From Veillonellales bacterium (GTDB taxonomy: Bacteria; Bacillota; Negativicutes; Veillonellales; Dialisteraceae): a stretch of DNA of 64,000 nt. The translations under genes were made by a program, and so were the position numbers. The notes beneath the pieces were generated by a model. It had not been told where the DNA came from. It saw only the letters and a list, made by a program, of their open reading frames with translations, and ran no database searches. This document shows positions 10,988 through 19,062 of the stretch, piece by piece; position 1 is the first letter of the stretch; each line of letters starts with the position of its first letter. The DNA lies in the NCBI GenBank assembly GCA_944390485.1, contig CALXPQ010000002.1:1-64000 (forward strand), in the 5' to 3' direction.

Positions 10988-12553
10988 TCAGACACTGGCG
11001 GGACGGATGTCCTTCGTGATCCAGTAGTAGTCGGCGGGGAGGATGCGCGCACCGGTGACGCGGGTGCTGGAGACCATGTTCGTCTTCGGATAGCCGAAGA
11101 TGATCGTCGCCGCGTCGTCCAGGAGGATCTGCTGCATCTGGATGATGAGGTCGCGCCGGCGGGCCGGGTCGAATTCCACGGCGAGCTGATCGGAGAGGGC
11201 GTCGTATTGCGGGTTGCTGTAGCCCGAGCCGTTCTGCGGGTTCGAGCCGTCCACGTTCGTCTTCCAGTACCAGTTCAGGTAGATCTCCGGGTCGCCTGTA
11301 TTGGCGGTGAGGATGTTCGAGATGATGAGGTCGTATTCGCCGCGCTTGGCCATGCCGTCCAGCACGTTGTAATCCACGGACTGGAGCTGGATGTCGATGC
11401 CCACTTTCTTCGCGTCGGCCTGCGTCGCCTCGGCGAAGAGCGGCAGCTCCGCCCGGCTGGAGTAGTACACGAAATCCAGGGAGAGCTTCTGCCCGTCCTT
11501 GTCGCGGATGCCGTCGCCGTCGGTGTCTTTCCAGCCCGCTTCGTCGAGGAGACGCTTCGCCCGCTCGGGGTCGTAGGTGTTCGGGTCTTTCAGCTGATCG
11601 AATCCATAGTCCATGGAGGGCGGCACCGCCGGGCCGCCGGGGATGAAGGTGCCTTTCAGGAGCACGTCGCAGTAGGTCTTGCGGTCGCACGCGGAGATGA
11701 GGGCTTCGCGCACGCGCTGGTCGTTCAGGATGCGGCCGGGGGCCGAGTTCAGCCGGGCGAGCACGCTCCGCAGGGAGGACATCTCGGAAATATTGTATTT
11801 TTCCTTGTCCTCGAAGAGCGGCAGGTCGCCGGAGGCGACGTTCACGATGACGTCCGTCTCGCCGGACTGGAGGGACATGGCGCGCGTATTCGGGTCGTCG
11901 ATGGAGGGCACTTCCAGATGCGGGAAGGGCACTTGGCCGTCCCAGTAATAGGGATTCGCATCGAGGGAGGCGTGGGACCGGGAGAAGGATTTCACCATGT
12001 AGGGGCCGGTGGCGACGGGGCCGTCCTTCCGGTAGTCGCGGTCCTTGACGGAGGTGTCCACGATGAGGAAGAGCGGGTCCGCCAGCATGCCCGGCAGCGT
12101 CGGCACGGGAGCCGCGGTATGGATGGTGAGCGTCTGGCCGTCGGCGGTGATGCTGTCGTAGGTGAAGAAGGTCTTCGCCCGGTCGGACATGGCGAAGACG
12201 CGCTCGATGGAGGACTTCACCGCATCGGCGGTGACGGGATTGCCGTTGGAAAATTTCACGCCGTCCCGGATCTTGAAGGTCCAGCTGAGCTTGTCATCGG
12301 AGACGGTCCAGCTCTCGGCGATCCACGGCTGGGGCCGCATCTGGTCGTCGAAGCGGGCGAGGCATTCGCCGATGCCGTAGCGCATGACGACCCAGGCGAA
12401 ATAGTTGTCCGTCGGTTCGAGGCTGTCCGCGAAATTCGTGACGCCCACGCGGAGCGTGTCGGCCGGGGCGCTGCTTCCGCCGCCGCAGCCTGCGAGGCCG
12501 AGGACAGAGGCGGCCAGCGCCGCGGAGATGAGCAGTTTGCAGTTGCGTTTCAT
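10988..12553 (-). CDS. Peptide/nickel-type ABC substrate-binding lipoprotein
   Basis: This 521-residue family 5 solute-binding protein has a lipoprotein signal with lipobox LAGC (Cys23), so it is a lipid-anchored exported protein. Typical family segments are present: AESWTVSDDKLSWTFKI, DGVKFSNGNPV, TGPYMVKSF and LLDEAGWKDTDGDGIRDKDG. It lies between the permease and ATPase genes of its operon. It is closely related to the binding protein at 16337-17875 (same GIGECL/GVGECL, GGPAVPPSMD and RMQQILLDDAA segments). The ligand is not identifiable: peptides, nickel or metallophore complexes are all handled by this family. Confidence 0.92.
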   Translation of the reverse strand: MKRNCKLLISAALAASVLGLAGCGGGSSAPADTLRVGVTNFADSLEPTDNYFAWVVMRYGIGECLARFDDQMRPQPWIAESWTVSDDKLSWTFKIRDGVKFSNGNPVTADAVKSSIERVFAMSDRAKTFFTYDSITADGQTLTIHTAAPVPTLPGMLADPLFLIVDTSVKDRDYRKDGPVATGPYMVKSFSRSHASLDANPYYWDGQVPFPHLEVPSIDDPNTRAMSLQSGETDVIVNVASGDLPLFEDKEKYNISEMSSLRSVLARLNSAPGRILNDQRVREALISACDRKTYCDVLLKGTFIPGGPAVPPSMDYGFDQLKDPNTYDPERAKRLLDEAGWKDTDGDGIRDKDGQKLSLDFVYYSSRAELPLFAEATQADAKKVGIDIQLQSVDYNVLDGMAKRGEYDLIISNILTANTGDPEIYLNWYWKTNVDGSNPQNGSGYSNPQYDALSDQLAVEFDPARRRDLIIQMQQILLDDAATIIFGYPKTNMVSSTRVTGARILPADYYWITKDIRPASV

Positions 12554-12572
12554 GAGAGACTCCTCTCTTTAT

Positions 12573-13406
12573 TTATTCCTGATCGTCCCGGGGGTCCAGC
12601 ACGTCGCGGAGGGCGTCGCCCCACAGGTTGAAGATGACTACGGAGATGAAGATGGCGAGGCCGGGGAAAATCATGAGCCACGGCGCCGTCTGGAGGTGCT
12701 GCCGCCCTTCGCTGATCATGGCGCCCCATTCGGGGGCAGGGGGCTGCACGCCGAATCCGAGGAAAGAGAGCCCCGCCAGCTCGAGCATGAGCGCGCCGAT
12801 GTCGGCCGCCGCGGTGATGACGAGGAGGGGCAGGATGTTCGGCAGGATGTGCCGCCGCAGGATGTGGAAGGGCGTGCCGCCGTTCACGTAGGCCGCGGCG
12901 ATGTATTCGTTCTGTTTCACCTTGAGCACGAGGCTCCGCGAGAGGCGGGCGTATTTCGGCCACGTGGCGCAGGTGAGGGCGATGATGGCGTTCACCATGC
13001 TGCCGCCGATGATGCCCGCGATGGCGATGGCGAGGAGCACCCCGGGGAAGGAGATGAAAATATCCGCCAGGCGCATGATGACCGCGTCCGTCTTCCCGCC
13101 GAGGTAGCCCGACACGATGCCGAGGGCCGTGCCGACGGTGAAGACGAGCGCCACCAGCAGGAGCACGCTCGCGAGGGAATTGCGCGCGCCGTAGAGGACG
13201 CGGGCGAAGCAGTCGCGGCCGAGCTTGTCCGTGCCGAAGAGATGCTCCGCCGACGGGGGCAGGAAAGCGTTCTTCATGTCCGCCGCCGTCGGCTGGTACG
13301 ACGTGAGGAGCGGCGCGAAGAGGGCGGCCGCGAGGAGCAGCAGCGCCAGCACGGTGAAAAGCGCGAAATTCTTATGGGTGCGGAACCCCTGAACGAGCTC
13401 ACCCAT
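12573..13406 (-). CDS. ABC transporter permease, DppC/OppC family
   Basis: This 277-residue permease has an N-terminal helix (about 16-36), the signature HLFGTDKLGRDCFARVLYG, an EAA-like loop (YIAAAYVNGGTPFHIL) and the C-terminal segment GVQPPAPEWGAMI. Its start, behind GGAGGTGCGCC, lies inside the end of the preceding dppB gene (eight-base overlap), so translation is probably coupled. With the dppB product it would form the channel of the second ABC importer. Confidence 0.92.
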   Translation of the reverse strand: MGELVQGFRTHKNFALFTVLALLLLAAALFAPLLTSYQPTAADMKNAFLPPSAEHLFGTDKLGRDCFARVLYGARNSLASVLLLVALVFTVGTALGIVSGYLGGKTDAVIMRLADIFISFPGVLLAIAIAGIIGGSMVNAIIALTCATWPKYARLSRSLVLKVKQNEYIAAAYVNGGTPFHILRRHILPNILPLLVITAAADIGALMLELAGLSFLGFGVQPPAPEWGAMISEGRQHLQTAPWLMIFPGLAIFISVVIFNLWGDALRDVLDPRDDQE

Positions 13407-14358
13407 GGCGCACCTCCTTCTTCCGGAGGCGCGGGTCGAGCAGGGCGTACGACAGGTCCACCAGAATATTGATGATCATATACATGCCGGCGATCCACAC
13501 GACGATGCCCTGCAGCAGACGGATGTCGCGGTACTCGATGGCCTTCACGGCGAGGAGCCCGAGGCCCTGCCAGCCGAAGACGATCTCCACCACCGCCGCG
13601 CCGCCGAGGAGGCTGCCGATGGAGAGGCCGTAGAGCGTGATGAGCGGGAGCAGCGCGTTCGGCAGCACCTCCCGCGTGAGGATGCGGAGCTCGCTCATGC
13701 CGCGGGCGCGCGCCCCCATGACGTAGTCCTGCCCGAGCTCCTCGAGCACGGCGCTCCGCACCTGCCGCGTGTACTTGGACGTCATGCTGATAGCCAGCGT
13801 GAGCGCCGGCAGGAAGATTGTATCCCACCGGATGGTGGAGGACACGATGGGGAAAAGGCCGAGCTTCAGGCCGAAGAGCCACAGCAGCATCAGGCCGAGC
13901 CAGAAGCCGGGGACGGAGATGCCGAAGAAGGTCACGCCGCGGATCAGGAAATCCAGCGGCTTATTTTTGTGATACGCCGCGAGGATGCCGAGCGGCACCG
14001 ACAGCAGCGTCATCAGGAAGAGGGACAGCGCCGCGAGGGACACCGTTGCCGGGAGACACTCGAGGATCTTGTCGATGACGGGTTTCTTCGCCATGTACGA
14101 GAAGCCCAGGTCCCCCTGCGCGGCGTTCACGAGCCAATGGCCGAACTGCACGAAGAAAGGCTGGTCGAGGCCGAGCTCCCGCGTCACCGCGTCGATCTCC
14201 TCCTGCGAGACGATCACGTCCTCCGCGCCGGTGATGAGCTGGCGCGCGAGGTCCTCCGTGCCGATCATGGTGATGGAAAACATGATGAAACTGATGCCCA
14301 CGAGCGTGACGAACGCCTGGGCGAGATATTTGCCGAATGTGCGGAGATGCAAACGCAT
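13399..14358 (-). CDS. ABC transporter permease, DppB/OppB family
   Basis: This is the first gene of the second ABC operon. The likely start is the ATG at 14358 (MRLHLRTFGKYL, 319 residues), right after GGAAAGGAGGG. Because that ribosome site is only one base from the ATG, the TTG two codons further in (14352) is an equally good candidate. The open frame begins 17 codons earlier without a ribosome site. It has an N-terminal helix, a periplasmic loop containing LARQLITGAED, the coupling loop DYVMGARARGMSELRI and the C-terminal LLDPRLRKK. It is about as long as, and clearly paralogous to, the permease at 17872-18816. Confidence 0.9.
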   Translation of the reverse strand: MRLHLRTFGKYLAQAFVTLVGISFIMFSITMIGTEDLARQLITGAEDVIVSQEEIDAVTRELGLDQPFFVQFGHWLVNAAQGDLGFSYMAKKPVIDKILECLPATVSLAALSLFLMTLLSVPLGILAAYHKNKPLDFLIRGVTFFGISVPGFWLGLMLLWLFGLKLGLFPIVSSTIRWDTIFLPALTLAISMTSKYTRQVRSAVLEELGQDYVMGARARGMSELRILTREVLPNALLPLITLYGLSIGSLLGGAAVVEIVFGWQGLGLLAVKAIEYRDIRLLQGIVVWIAGMYMIINILVDLSYALLDPRLRKKEVRHG

Positions 14359-14502
14359 CCCTCCTTTCCGATGGGCAGCGGGCTTTCTCCTCAGAATGCG
14401 CGCCGCCATGAAGAATGGCGAAACGGGGCCGCCGCCCCGCCCGCAGGCGTCCGTGTCATTTCCCCCTGGACGGGCGCCGGTGATGCCGGTATCACTGCTC
14501 GT

Positions 14503-14535
14503 ATTATAGCATGAAATGAGAGAATATGTTATAAT
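14503..14535. promoter_or_regulatory. Divergent promoter region
   Basis: Two TATAAT boxes point away from each other: 14503-14508 reads leftward towards the ABC operon, and 14530-14535 reads rightward towards the deacylase gene. Their -35 elements are weak, which suggests activator dependence or an imperfect prediction. A short palindrome (ATACCC with GGGTAT, 14598-14613) lies just before the deacylase ribosome site. Confidence 0.4.
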
Positions 14536-14631
14536 GCTCTAACGTAGAACCAAGAAAAATGTTTCTTAAATTTATTTCATTTCAGGGAAAGTTTAGAATA
14601 CCCATAGGGGTATATGTTGGGAGGCAGCGAT

Positions 14632-15567
14632 ATGACAGCACACACCGCAGGGAAGCGCAGGACGCTCGCCGCCGTGCCGGGCGGCCGGGCCATCCTGCCC
14701 GTGACGGAGATCACCGGCACCGCGCCGGGCCCGCGGGCGCTCATCACGGCGGGCATACACGGCGGGGAGTATCCCGGCATGGCCGCGTCCATGGAGCTCG
14801 CCGCGGCGCTCGCGCCGGAGGACATCGCGGGGACGCTCACCATCATCCACGCGGCCAATCCCTGCGCCTTCTGGGCGCGCCGGCCGGAGCTGAACGAGGA
14901 AGACGGGAAGAACCTGAACCGCGAATTTCCCGGCGATCCCCGGGGCACCTCCACTGAGCGGCTGGCGCACCTCCTCATGGACCGCTTCATCCGCCGGGCC
15001 GACTTCTACATCGACTGTCACAGCGGCGACATCCACGAAGACCTGTGCCCGCACGTGTACTACTCGAAAGCCTGCGCCGAATCCGTGAGCCGCGCCTCGC
15101 GGGACATGGCCCTCGCCGCCGACGTGCCCTACATGGTGCCCTCCATCGCCCAGGGCGGCGCGTACAACTGCGGCGCGGCGGCGGGCGTGCCGTCCATCCT
15201 CATCGAGCACGGCGGCAACGGCCTCTGCACCGAAGATGACGTGGCCGCCTTCCGCCGGGACCTCGTGCGCATCCTGCGCCGGACGGGCGTGCTCATCGGC
15301 GGCCGCTTCCCCGCCGAACCCATGAAAGAGACGCCCCGGGAAGTGAAGAAAGTCCTGTACGTCATGGCCGAAGAAGACAGCTGCTGGCGCACCGCCCTCC
15401 GCCAGGGCGATCCCGTGAAAAAAGGAGACATCCTCGGCCGCACCACCAACCTCTTCGGCGACGAGCGGCGCACCTACCGCGCTGAAGAAGACGGCGTCCT
15501 CCTCTACATCAATACCTCCTTTGCCCTCCTGAAAGGCAAAGTCGCCGCCGCCTACGTCGTGATCTGA
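14632..15567 (+). CDS. Succinylglutamate desuccinylase/aspartoacylase-family deacylase
   Basis: This 311-residue protein belongs to the AstE/AspA branch of the M14 zinc carboxypeptidase clan, which hydrolyses N-acyl amino acids or related amides. Zinc ligands are visible as H43 and E46 in GIHGGEYPG and H130 in DCHSGD; the segment LNREFPGD around residue 95 is also typical. The ATG at 14632 was chosen over an upstream TTG because GGGAGG lies seven bases before it. It is divergent from the second ABC operon, so it may process the solute imported by that system. The C-terminal part resembles a small barrel or lipoyl-like domain found in AstE/AspA relatives. Confidence 0.85.
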   Translation: MTAHTAGKRRTLAAVPGGRAILPVTEITGTAPGPRALITAGIHGGEYPGMAASMELAAALAPEDIAGTLTIIHAANPCAFWARRPELNEEDGKNLNREFPGDPRGTSTERLAHLLMDRFIRRADFYIDCHSGDIHEDLCPHVYYSKACAESVSRASRDMALAADVPYMVPSIAQGGAYNCGAAAGVPSILIEHGGNGLCTEDDVAAFRRDLVRILRRTGVLIGGRFPAEPMKETPREVKKVLYVMAEEDSCWRTALRQGDPVKKGDILGRTTNLFGDERRTYRAEEDGVLLYINTSFALLKGKVAAAYVVI

Positions 15568-15575
15568 CAGGATTG

Positions 15576-15598
15576 GCCCGCCCTGCGCGGGCTTTTTC
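15576..15598 (+). terminator. Terminator of the deacylase gene
   Basis: GCCCGC pairs with GCGGGC around a five-base loop and is followed by TTTTT, nine bases after the stop codon. Confidence 0.8.
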
Positions 15599-15714
15599 AT
15601 TGCCCGGAAACAGGCGGCCGGACAATTTTCAGGCGTGAGAATCGGAACGCACAGGAGCGCCGGGCAGCGGCGCAAAATTTTTTCCCGATGGGAGAACCGG
15701 CAGACAGAGAATGT

Positions 15715-16250
15715 GTGCCCGTCCCGCATGAGATTGTGCATCAGTACAAGGGAGCGCGCGACACAAAACTTCCCCGGGCATGAAGAAAAAGGCAGGCCTC
15801 TCTATGTGGGCCCGCACTGGTGTGTGCGAAACGTTTGCATCGTACATGAGGCCCGCATCTCATGTACGATACAAGTCCATTACTGGTGCAGCTCCCCGCC
15901 CGTTCCGTCGGAGGCCGACCCCGGAGGGGGAAATTTTTCGTTTCCGCCGTGAAGAGGCCGCGCCGTGTTTGAGCGAGCGAAGCGAGCGAGTTGCGCGGAC
16001 TTAGGCGAAAACAAAAAATTTTAGGCTGGAGACGCGCGGCGGCGCCCCCTTTCTTGGCCGACATTCTTTCCGGGCGGCGGGAAAGAATGTCGGAGACCAT
16101 GGAATCGCATTCCAGAAATGGAAACAGTCGTAAATGAGCGAGCACGTACGGCCTCTCTATGTGGGTCCGCACCGCCTGCGAAGGAAATTTTTCATTGTAA
16201 TGTGGGCCCGCCCCGGTGTCTGCGAAACATGTCCGCCGCACAGGAAGCCT
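15715..16250. repeat. Mosaic intergenic repeat block 2 (part of D, then B and C)
   Basis: This block between convergent genes carries the second half of module D (about 15715-15890), a diverged module B (about 15890-16100) and module C (about 16095-16250). Its B module ends in the hairpin CCGACATTCTTTCC with GGAAAGAATGTCGG, a stem quite different from that of block 1 although the flanking GAGACCATGGAATC is the same. Modules C' and A are absent. No credible gene is present. Confidence 0.75.
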
Positions 16251-16307
16251 GCCCCTCATGCCTGACAGCGGCCAGCGTCTCGCCCTGCGCCCGCCTGCAA
16301 AGGGCAC

Positions 16308-16338
16308 AAAAAAAGACCGCTGCGTTCAGCGGCTTTTT
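16308..16338. terminator. Bidirectional terminator
   Basis: CCGCTG pairs with CAGCGG around a CGTT loop, with a run of A on the left and T on the right. It terminates the minus-strand binding-protein gene ending at 16337 and could also act rightward. Confidence 0.8.
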
Positions 16339-17875
16339 ATGTGCCTTGTGCCGGCCGGATCGCCTCCGTGACCCAGTAATAATCCGCCGGATAGATCTCC
16401 GCGCCGGTCACGCGCGCGCCGGAGACCATGTTGCTCTTCGGGTAGCCGAAGACGAGCGCCGCCGCGTCGTCCAGAAGGATCTGCTGCATGCGCACGATGA
16501 GCGCCCGCCGCCGCGCCGGGTCGGCTTCGGAGACGAGCGCGTCCGCGAGGGCGTCATATTCGGCGTTCGCCCAGCCGGTGACGTTGCCCTCCTCCCCGCT
16601 CTTCCAGTAACTGGCGAGGTAGCGCGCGGGGTCGCCGGTGCTGCCGGTGAGGATGCTCGTGGCGAGGAGGTCCCACGACCCTTCCCTGCCGCGGCTCACG
16701 AGGACGTTGTAATCCGGCGTCTCGATGTCGATGCGGATGCCGATCTTCCGCGCGTCCGCCTGCACCGCTTCCGCGAGGGCCGGGAGGTAGGGCCGGGCCG
16801 TGTAGGTGAGGAGCGTGAGCGCGAGGGGCCGGCCGTCCTTGTTACGGATGCCGTCGCCGTCCGTGTCGGTCCAGCCCGCTTCGTCCAGGAGGCGCGCCGC
16901 CCGGGCGGGATCGTATGCGTTCGGGTCGGTCAGCTCTTCGAACCCGCCATCCATGGAGGGAGGCACGGCGGGGCCGCCGGGGAGGAAAGAGCCGCCCAGG
17001 AGGACGCGGCAGTAGGTCTCCCGGTCGCACGCGGCGATGAGCGCGGCCCGCACGCGGCGGTCGGCGAGGGGCCGGCCGGGGGCGGCGTTGAAGCGGGCGA
17101 GCACCGCCCGGAGGGAGGCGGTCTCGGAAATATGGTACCGCGCACCGTCCCGGAAGAGGGGCAGGTTCCCCGGGTCCACGTTCGCGAGGAGGTCCGCTTC
17201 GCCGGCTTCGAGGGCCATGGCGGCCGCGCCGGGGTCCGGCAGGACAGGCACTTCGAGGCGGCGGAAGGGGACGGCGCCGCGGTAGTGCGGGTTCGCTTCG
17301 AGGCGGAGCACGTCGGGCGCGGCGGACACGAGGCGGTAGGGGCCGGTACCCGCGGGGCCGCGCCGACGGATGTTTTCCGTGTCGTCCGCGTCGATGAGGA
17401 GGAAGAGCGGGTCCGCGAGAAGGCCGGGCAGGTTCGGCACCGGGCGGGCCGTGCGGATGAGGAGGGCGGAGCCGTCCGCCTCGATGGATGCCGGCGTGAA
17501 GAACGACGCCGCGCGGGGCGACCGGGCGAAGACGCGGAGGAGCGACGCCCGGGCCGCCTCGGCGGTGAGGGGCTTCCCGTTGGAGAAGCGGAGGCCGTCT
17601 TTCAGGCGGAAGGTCCACGTGAGGCCGTCCGCGGAGACGGTCCAGCGTTCGGCGAGGCACGGGCGGGGCGTCATGGCGCGGTCGAACCGGGTGAGGCATT
17701 CGCCCACGCCGCAGCGCATGAGGTCCCACGAGGCGTACTGGTCCGCCGGGTCGAGGCTCCGGGGCGCTTCGGTCACGGCCAGACGGAGCGTTTCCGGCGG
17801 GCGTTCCGGCGCGCAGCCCGCCGTGCAGAGGAGCACCGCCGCGGCGAGGAGGGCGAGAAGGCGGGCGCGTCTCAT
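16337..17875 (-). CDS. Peptide/nickel-type ABC substrate-binding lipoprotein (paralogue)
   Basis: This 512-residue family 5 binding protein has a lipoprotein signal with Cys21 (CTAGC). The open frame extends to 19048, but the upstream part is the antisense of the permease gene. The ATG at 17875 overlaps the permease stop and follows AAGGAGGCCCGCCC. It is a close paralogue of the protein at 10988-12553 along its whole length. Unlike that one it is accompanied only by one permease gene, and no dppC or ATPase gene lies nearby. It probably relies on subunits from the paralogous operon, or the operon is decaying. Confidence 0.9.
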   Translation of the reverse strand: MRRARLLALLAAAVLLCTAGCAPERPPETLRLAVTEAPRSLDPADQYASWDLMRCGVGECLTRFDRAMTPRPCLAERWTVSADGLTWTFRLKDGLRFSNGKPLTAEAARASLLRVFARSPRAASFFTPASIEADGSALLIRTARPVPNLPGLLADPLFLLIDADDTENIRRRGPAGTGPYRLVSAAPDVLRLEANPHYRGAVPFRRLEVPVLPDPGAAAMALEAGEADLLANVDPGNLPLFRDGARYHISETASLRAVLARFNAAPGRPLADRRVRAALIAACDRETYCRVLLGGSFLPGGPAVPPSMDGGFEELTDPNAYDPARAARLLDEAGWTDTDGDGIRNKDGRPLALTLLTYTARPYLPALAEAVQADARKIGIRIDIETPDYNVLVSRGREGSWDLLATSILTGSTGDPARYLASYWKSGEEGNVTGWANAEYDALADALVSEADPARRRALIVRMQQILLDDAAALVFGYPKSNMVSGARVTGAEIYPADYYWVTEAIRPAQGT

Positions 17876-18816
17876 GGGCGGGCCTCCTTCCGGGATAGGC
17901 GCGGGTCGAGCCAGTGGAGCAGGACGTCCGCGGCGAAGTGCAGGGCCGTGCAGCAGCCCGCGCCCCACACAGCGATGCCCTGCAGGAGACGGATGTCCCG
18001 GAATTCCACGGCCTGCACGGCGAGCTGCCCCAGTCCCGGCCAGCCGAAGACGGTCTCCACCACCGCCGCGCCGGACAGGAGGGACGCCGCGGAGAGGCCG
18101 AAGAGCGCGATGAGCGGGAAGAGCATGTTCGGCAGCACCTCCCGGAAGAGGATGCGCGCATCCGTCATGCCCCGGGCGTGCGCGCCCATGACGTAGTCTT
18201 TCGAGAGCTCCTCCAGCGCCGCCGCGCGCACCTGCCGGACGTATTTCGAAGACATGCCGACGGCGAGCGTCGCCGAGGGGAGAACGAGGGCCGCCGCGCC
18301 GCCCGTGCCGGCGGCGATGGGGAGGAACCCCAGCTCGAGGCCGAAGGCCCACAGCAGGAGGAGCCCCAGCCAGAATCCGGGAAGGGACAGCCCGGCGAAG
18401 GTGAGGCCGCCGATGAGCCGGTCCGCGAAGCCGCCCCGGCGGGCCGCGGCGAAGAGGCCCAGCGGCACGGAGACGAGCGCGGTCAGCGCGAGAGACGCCG
18501 CGGCGAGAGCGAGCGTCGCCGGGAAACGCACGAGGAGGACTTCCGTCACGGGGGCCTGCATCATGTACGACCAGCCCAGATCGCCCGTGAGGGCCGCCGC
18601 GAGCCACCGGCCGAACTGCACGAAGAAGGGCGCGTCGAGGCCCATCTGCCGGGTGACGGCGGCGATCTCTTCCGGCGAGACCGGGCGCTCTTCCGCGCCG
18701 GTGATCATCTGCCGGGCGAGCTCGTCCGTGCCCAGCATGACCAGCGCGAACATGAGGAAGCCCGCGCCGAGCAGAGTGAGAGCCGCTTCCGCGAGCCGCG
18801 CCGCCGCATACCGCAT
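17872..18816 (-). CDS. ABC transporter permease, DppB/OppB family (paralogue)
   Basis: This 314-residue permease is paralogous to the one at 13399-14358. Both contain LARQ-ITGAE, PFFVQFG-WL, SYM, FWLGL-LLW, DYVMGA-ARGM, REVLPN and EYRDIRLLQG or EFRDIRLLQG. It starts behind GGAAAGGAGGGGGACAGG. It is the first gene of a two-gene unit with the binding protein at 16337-17875. A complete importer would need a DppC partner and two ATPases, which are missing here. The frame is intact and shows no sign of a broken domain. Confidence 0.9.
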   Translation of the reverse strand: MRYAAARLAEAALTLLGAGFLMFALVMLGTDELARQMITGAEERPVSPEEIAAVTRQMGLDAPFFVQFGRWLAAALTGDLGWSYMMQAPVTEVLLVRFPATLALAAASLALTALVSVPLGLFAAARRGGFADRLIGGLTFAGLSLPGFWLGLLLLWAFGLELGFLPIAAGTGGAAALVLPSATLAVGMSSKYVRQVRAAALEELSKDYVMGAHARGMTDARILFREVLPNMLFPLIALFGLSAASLLSGAAVVETVFGWPGLGQLAVQAVEFRDIRLLQGIAVWGAGCCTALHFAADVLLHWLDPRLSRKEARP

Positions 18817-18845
18817 CCTGTCCCCCTCCTTTCCACTGTTTTCCT

Positions 18846-18876
18846 ACTATATCATTGAAAGCCCGGTGGAAGTCAA
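18846..18876 (-). promoter_or_regulatory. Probable promoter of the incomplete ABC unit
   Basis: On the minus strand TTGACT (18876-18871) and TATAGT (18851-18846) are separated by 19 bases, slightly long. It lies back to back with the riboswitch promoter on the other strand, whose -35 box starts at 18880. Confidence 0.45.
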
Positions 18877-18879
18877 GCC

Positions 18880-18909
18880 TTGACGGCGCGCCGCCGCGCC
18901 TGCTATACT
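18880..18909 (+). promoter_or_regulatory. Promoter of the ZTP-type riboswitch transcript
   Basis: TTGACG at 18880 and TATACT at 18904 are separated by 18 bases, with TGC before the -10 box. Transcription would start near 18915, shortly before the aptamer. Confidence 0.7.
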
Positions 18910-18931
18910 GCACGTACAACACCAACGCATC

Positions 18932-19038
18932 GGGCGCTGACGGAACAGTGGAAATGACCACGTGTGCCCCCTGCGAACAGCAAGCCGACCGTCTGGGCAG
19001 GGACTCATGCCGGGCGCGTCCGGCGGAGCCCCTTTTTT
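18932..19038 (+). promoter_or_regulatory. ZTP (pfl-type) riboswitch with terminator
   Basis: P1 pairs GGGCGC (18932) with GTGCCC (18964). It encloses TGACGGAACA and the hairpin GTGG/CCAC (18948-18961), followed downstream by the conserved strand CCGTCTGGGCA (18989-18999). This matches my memory of the pfl/ZTP aptamer: the TGAC...GAAC internal loop, the GTGG...CCAC stem and a 3' CCGYCTGGGC pseudoknot strand. A terminator follows immediately: GGG-CTC (19000-19006), inner stem GCCGG/CCGGC, then GAG-CCC and six T (19033-19038). Its left arm abuts the pseudoknot strand, a sensible expression platform in which ligand binding would favour read-through. A covariance-model search was not possible. Confidence 0.72.
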
Positions 19039-19062
19039 GCATTCGCAAAGGGGGATTTTTTT

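Noticed and set aside
10130..12631. An 833-codon plus-strand frame opposite the ABC operon
   Set aside because: It is antisense to well-supported ATPase and binding-protein genes, has His/Gly/Val-biased composition typical of GC-rich shadows, and no domain.
16337..19048. A single 903-codon open frame on the minus strand
   Set aside because: Only the part up to 17875 encodes a binding protein, with its own start, ribosome site and lipoprotein signal. The rest is an out-of-frame shadow of the permease gene.
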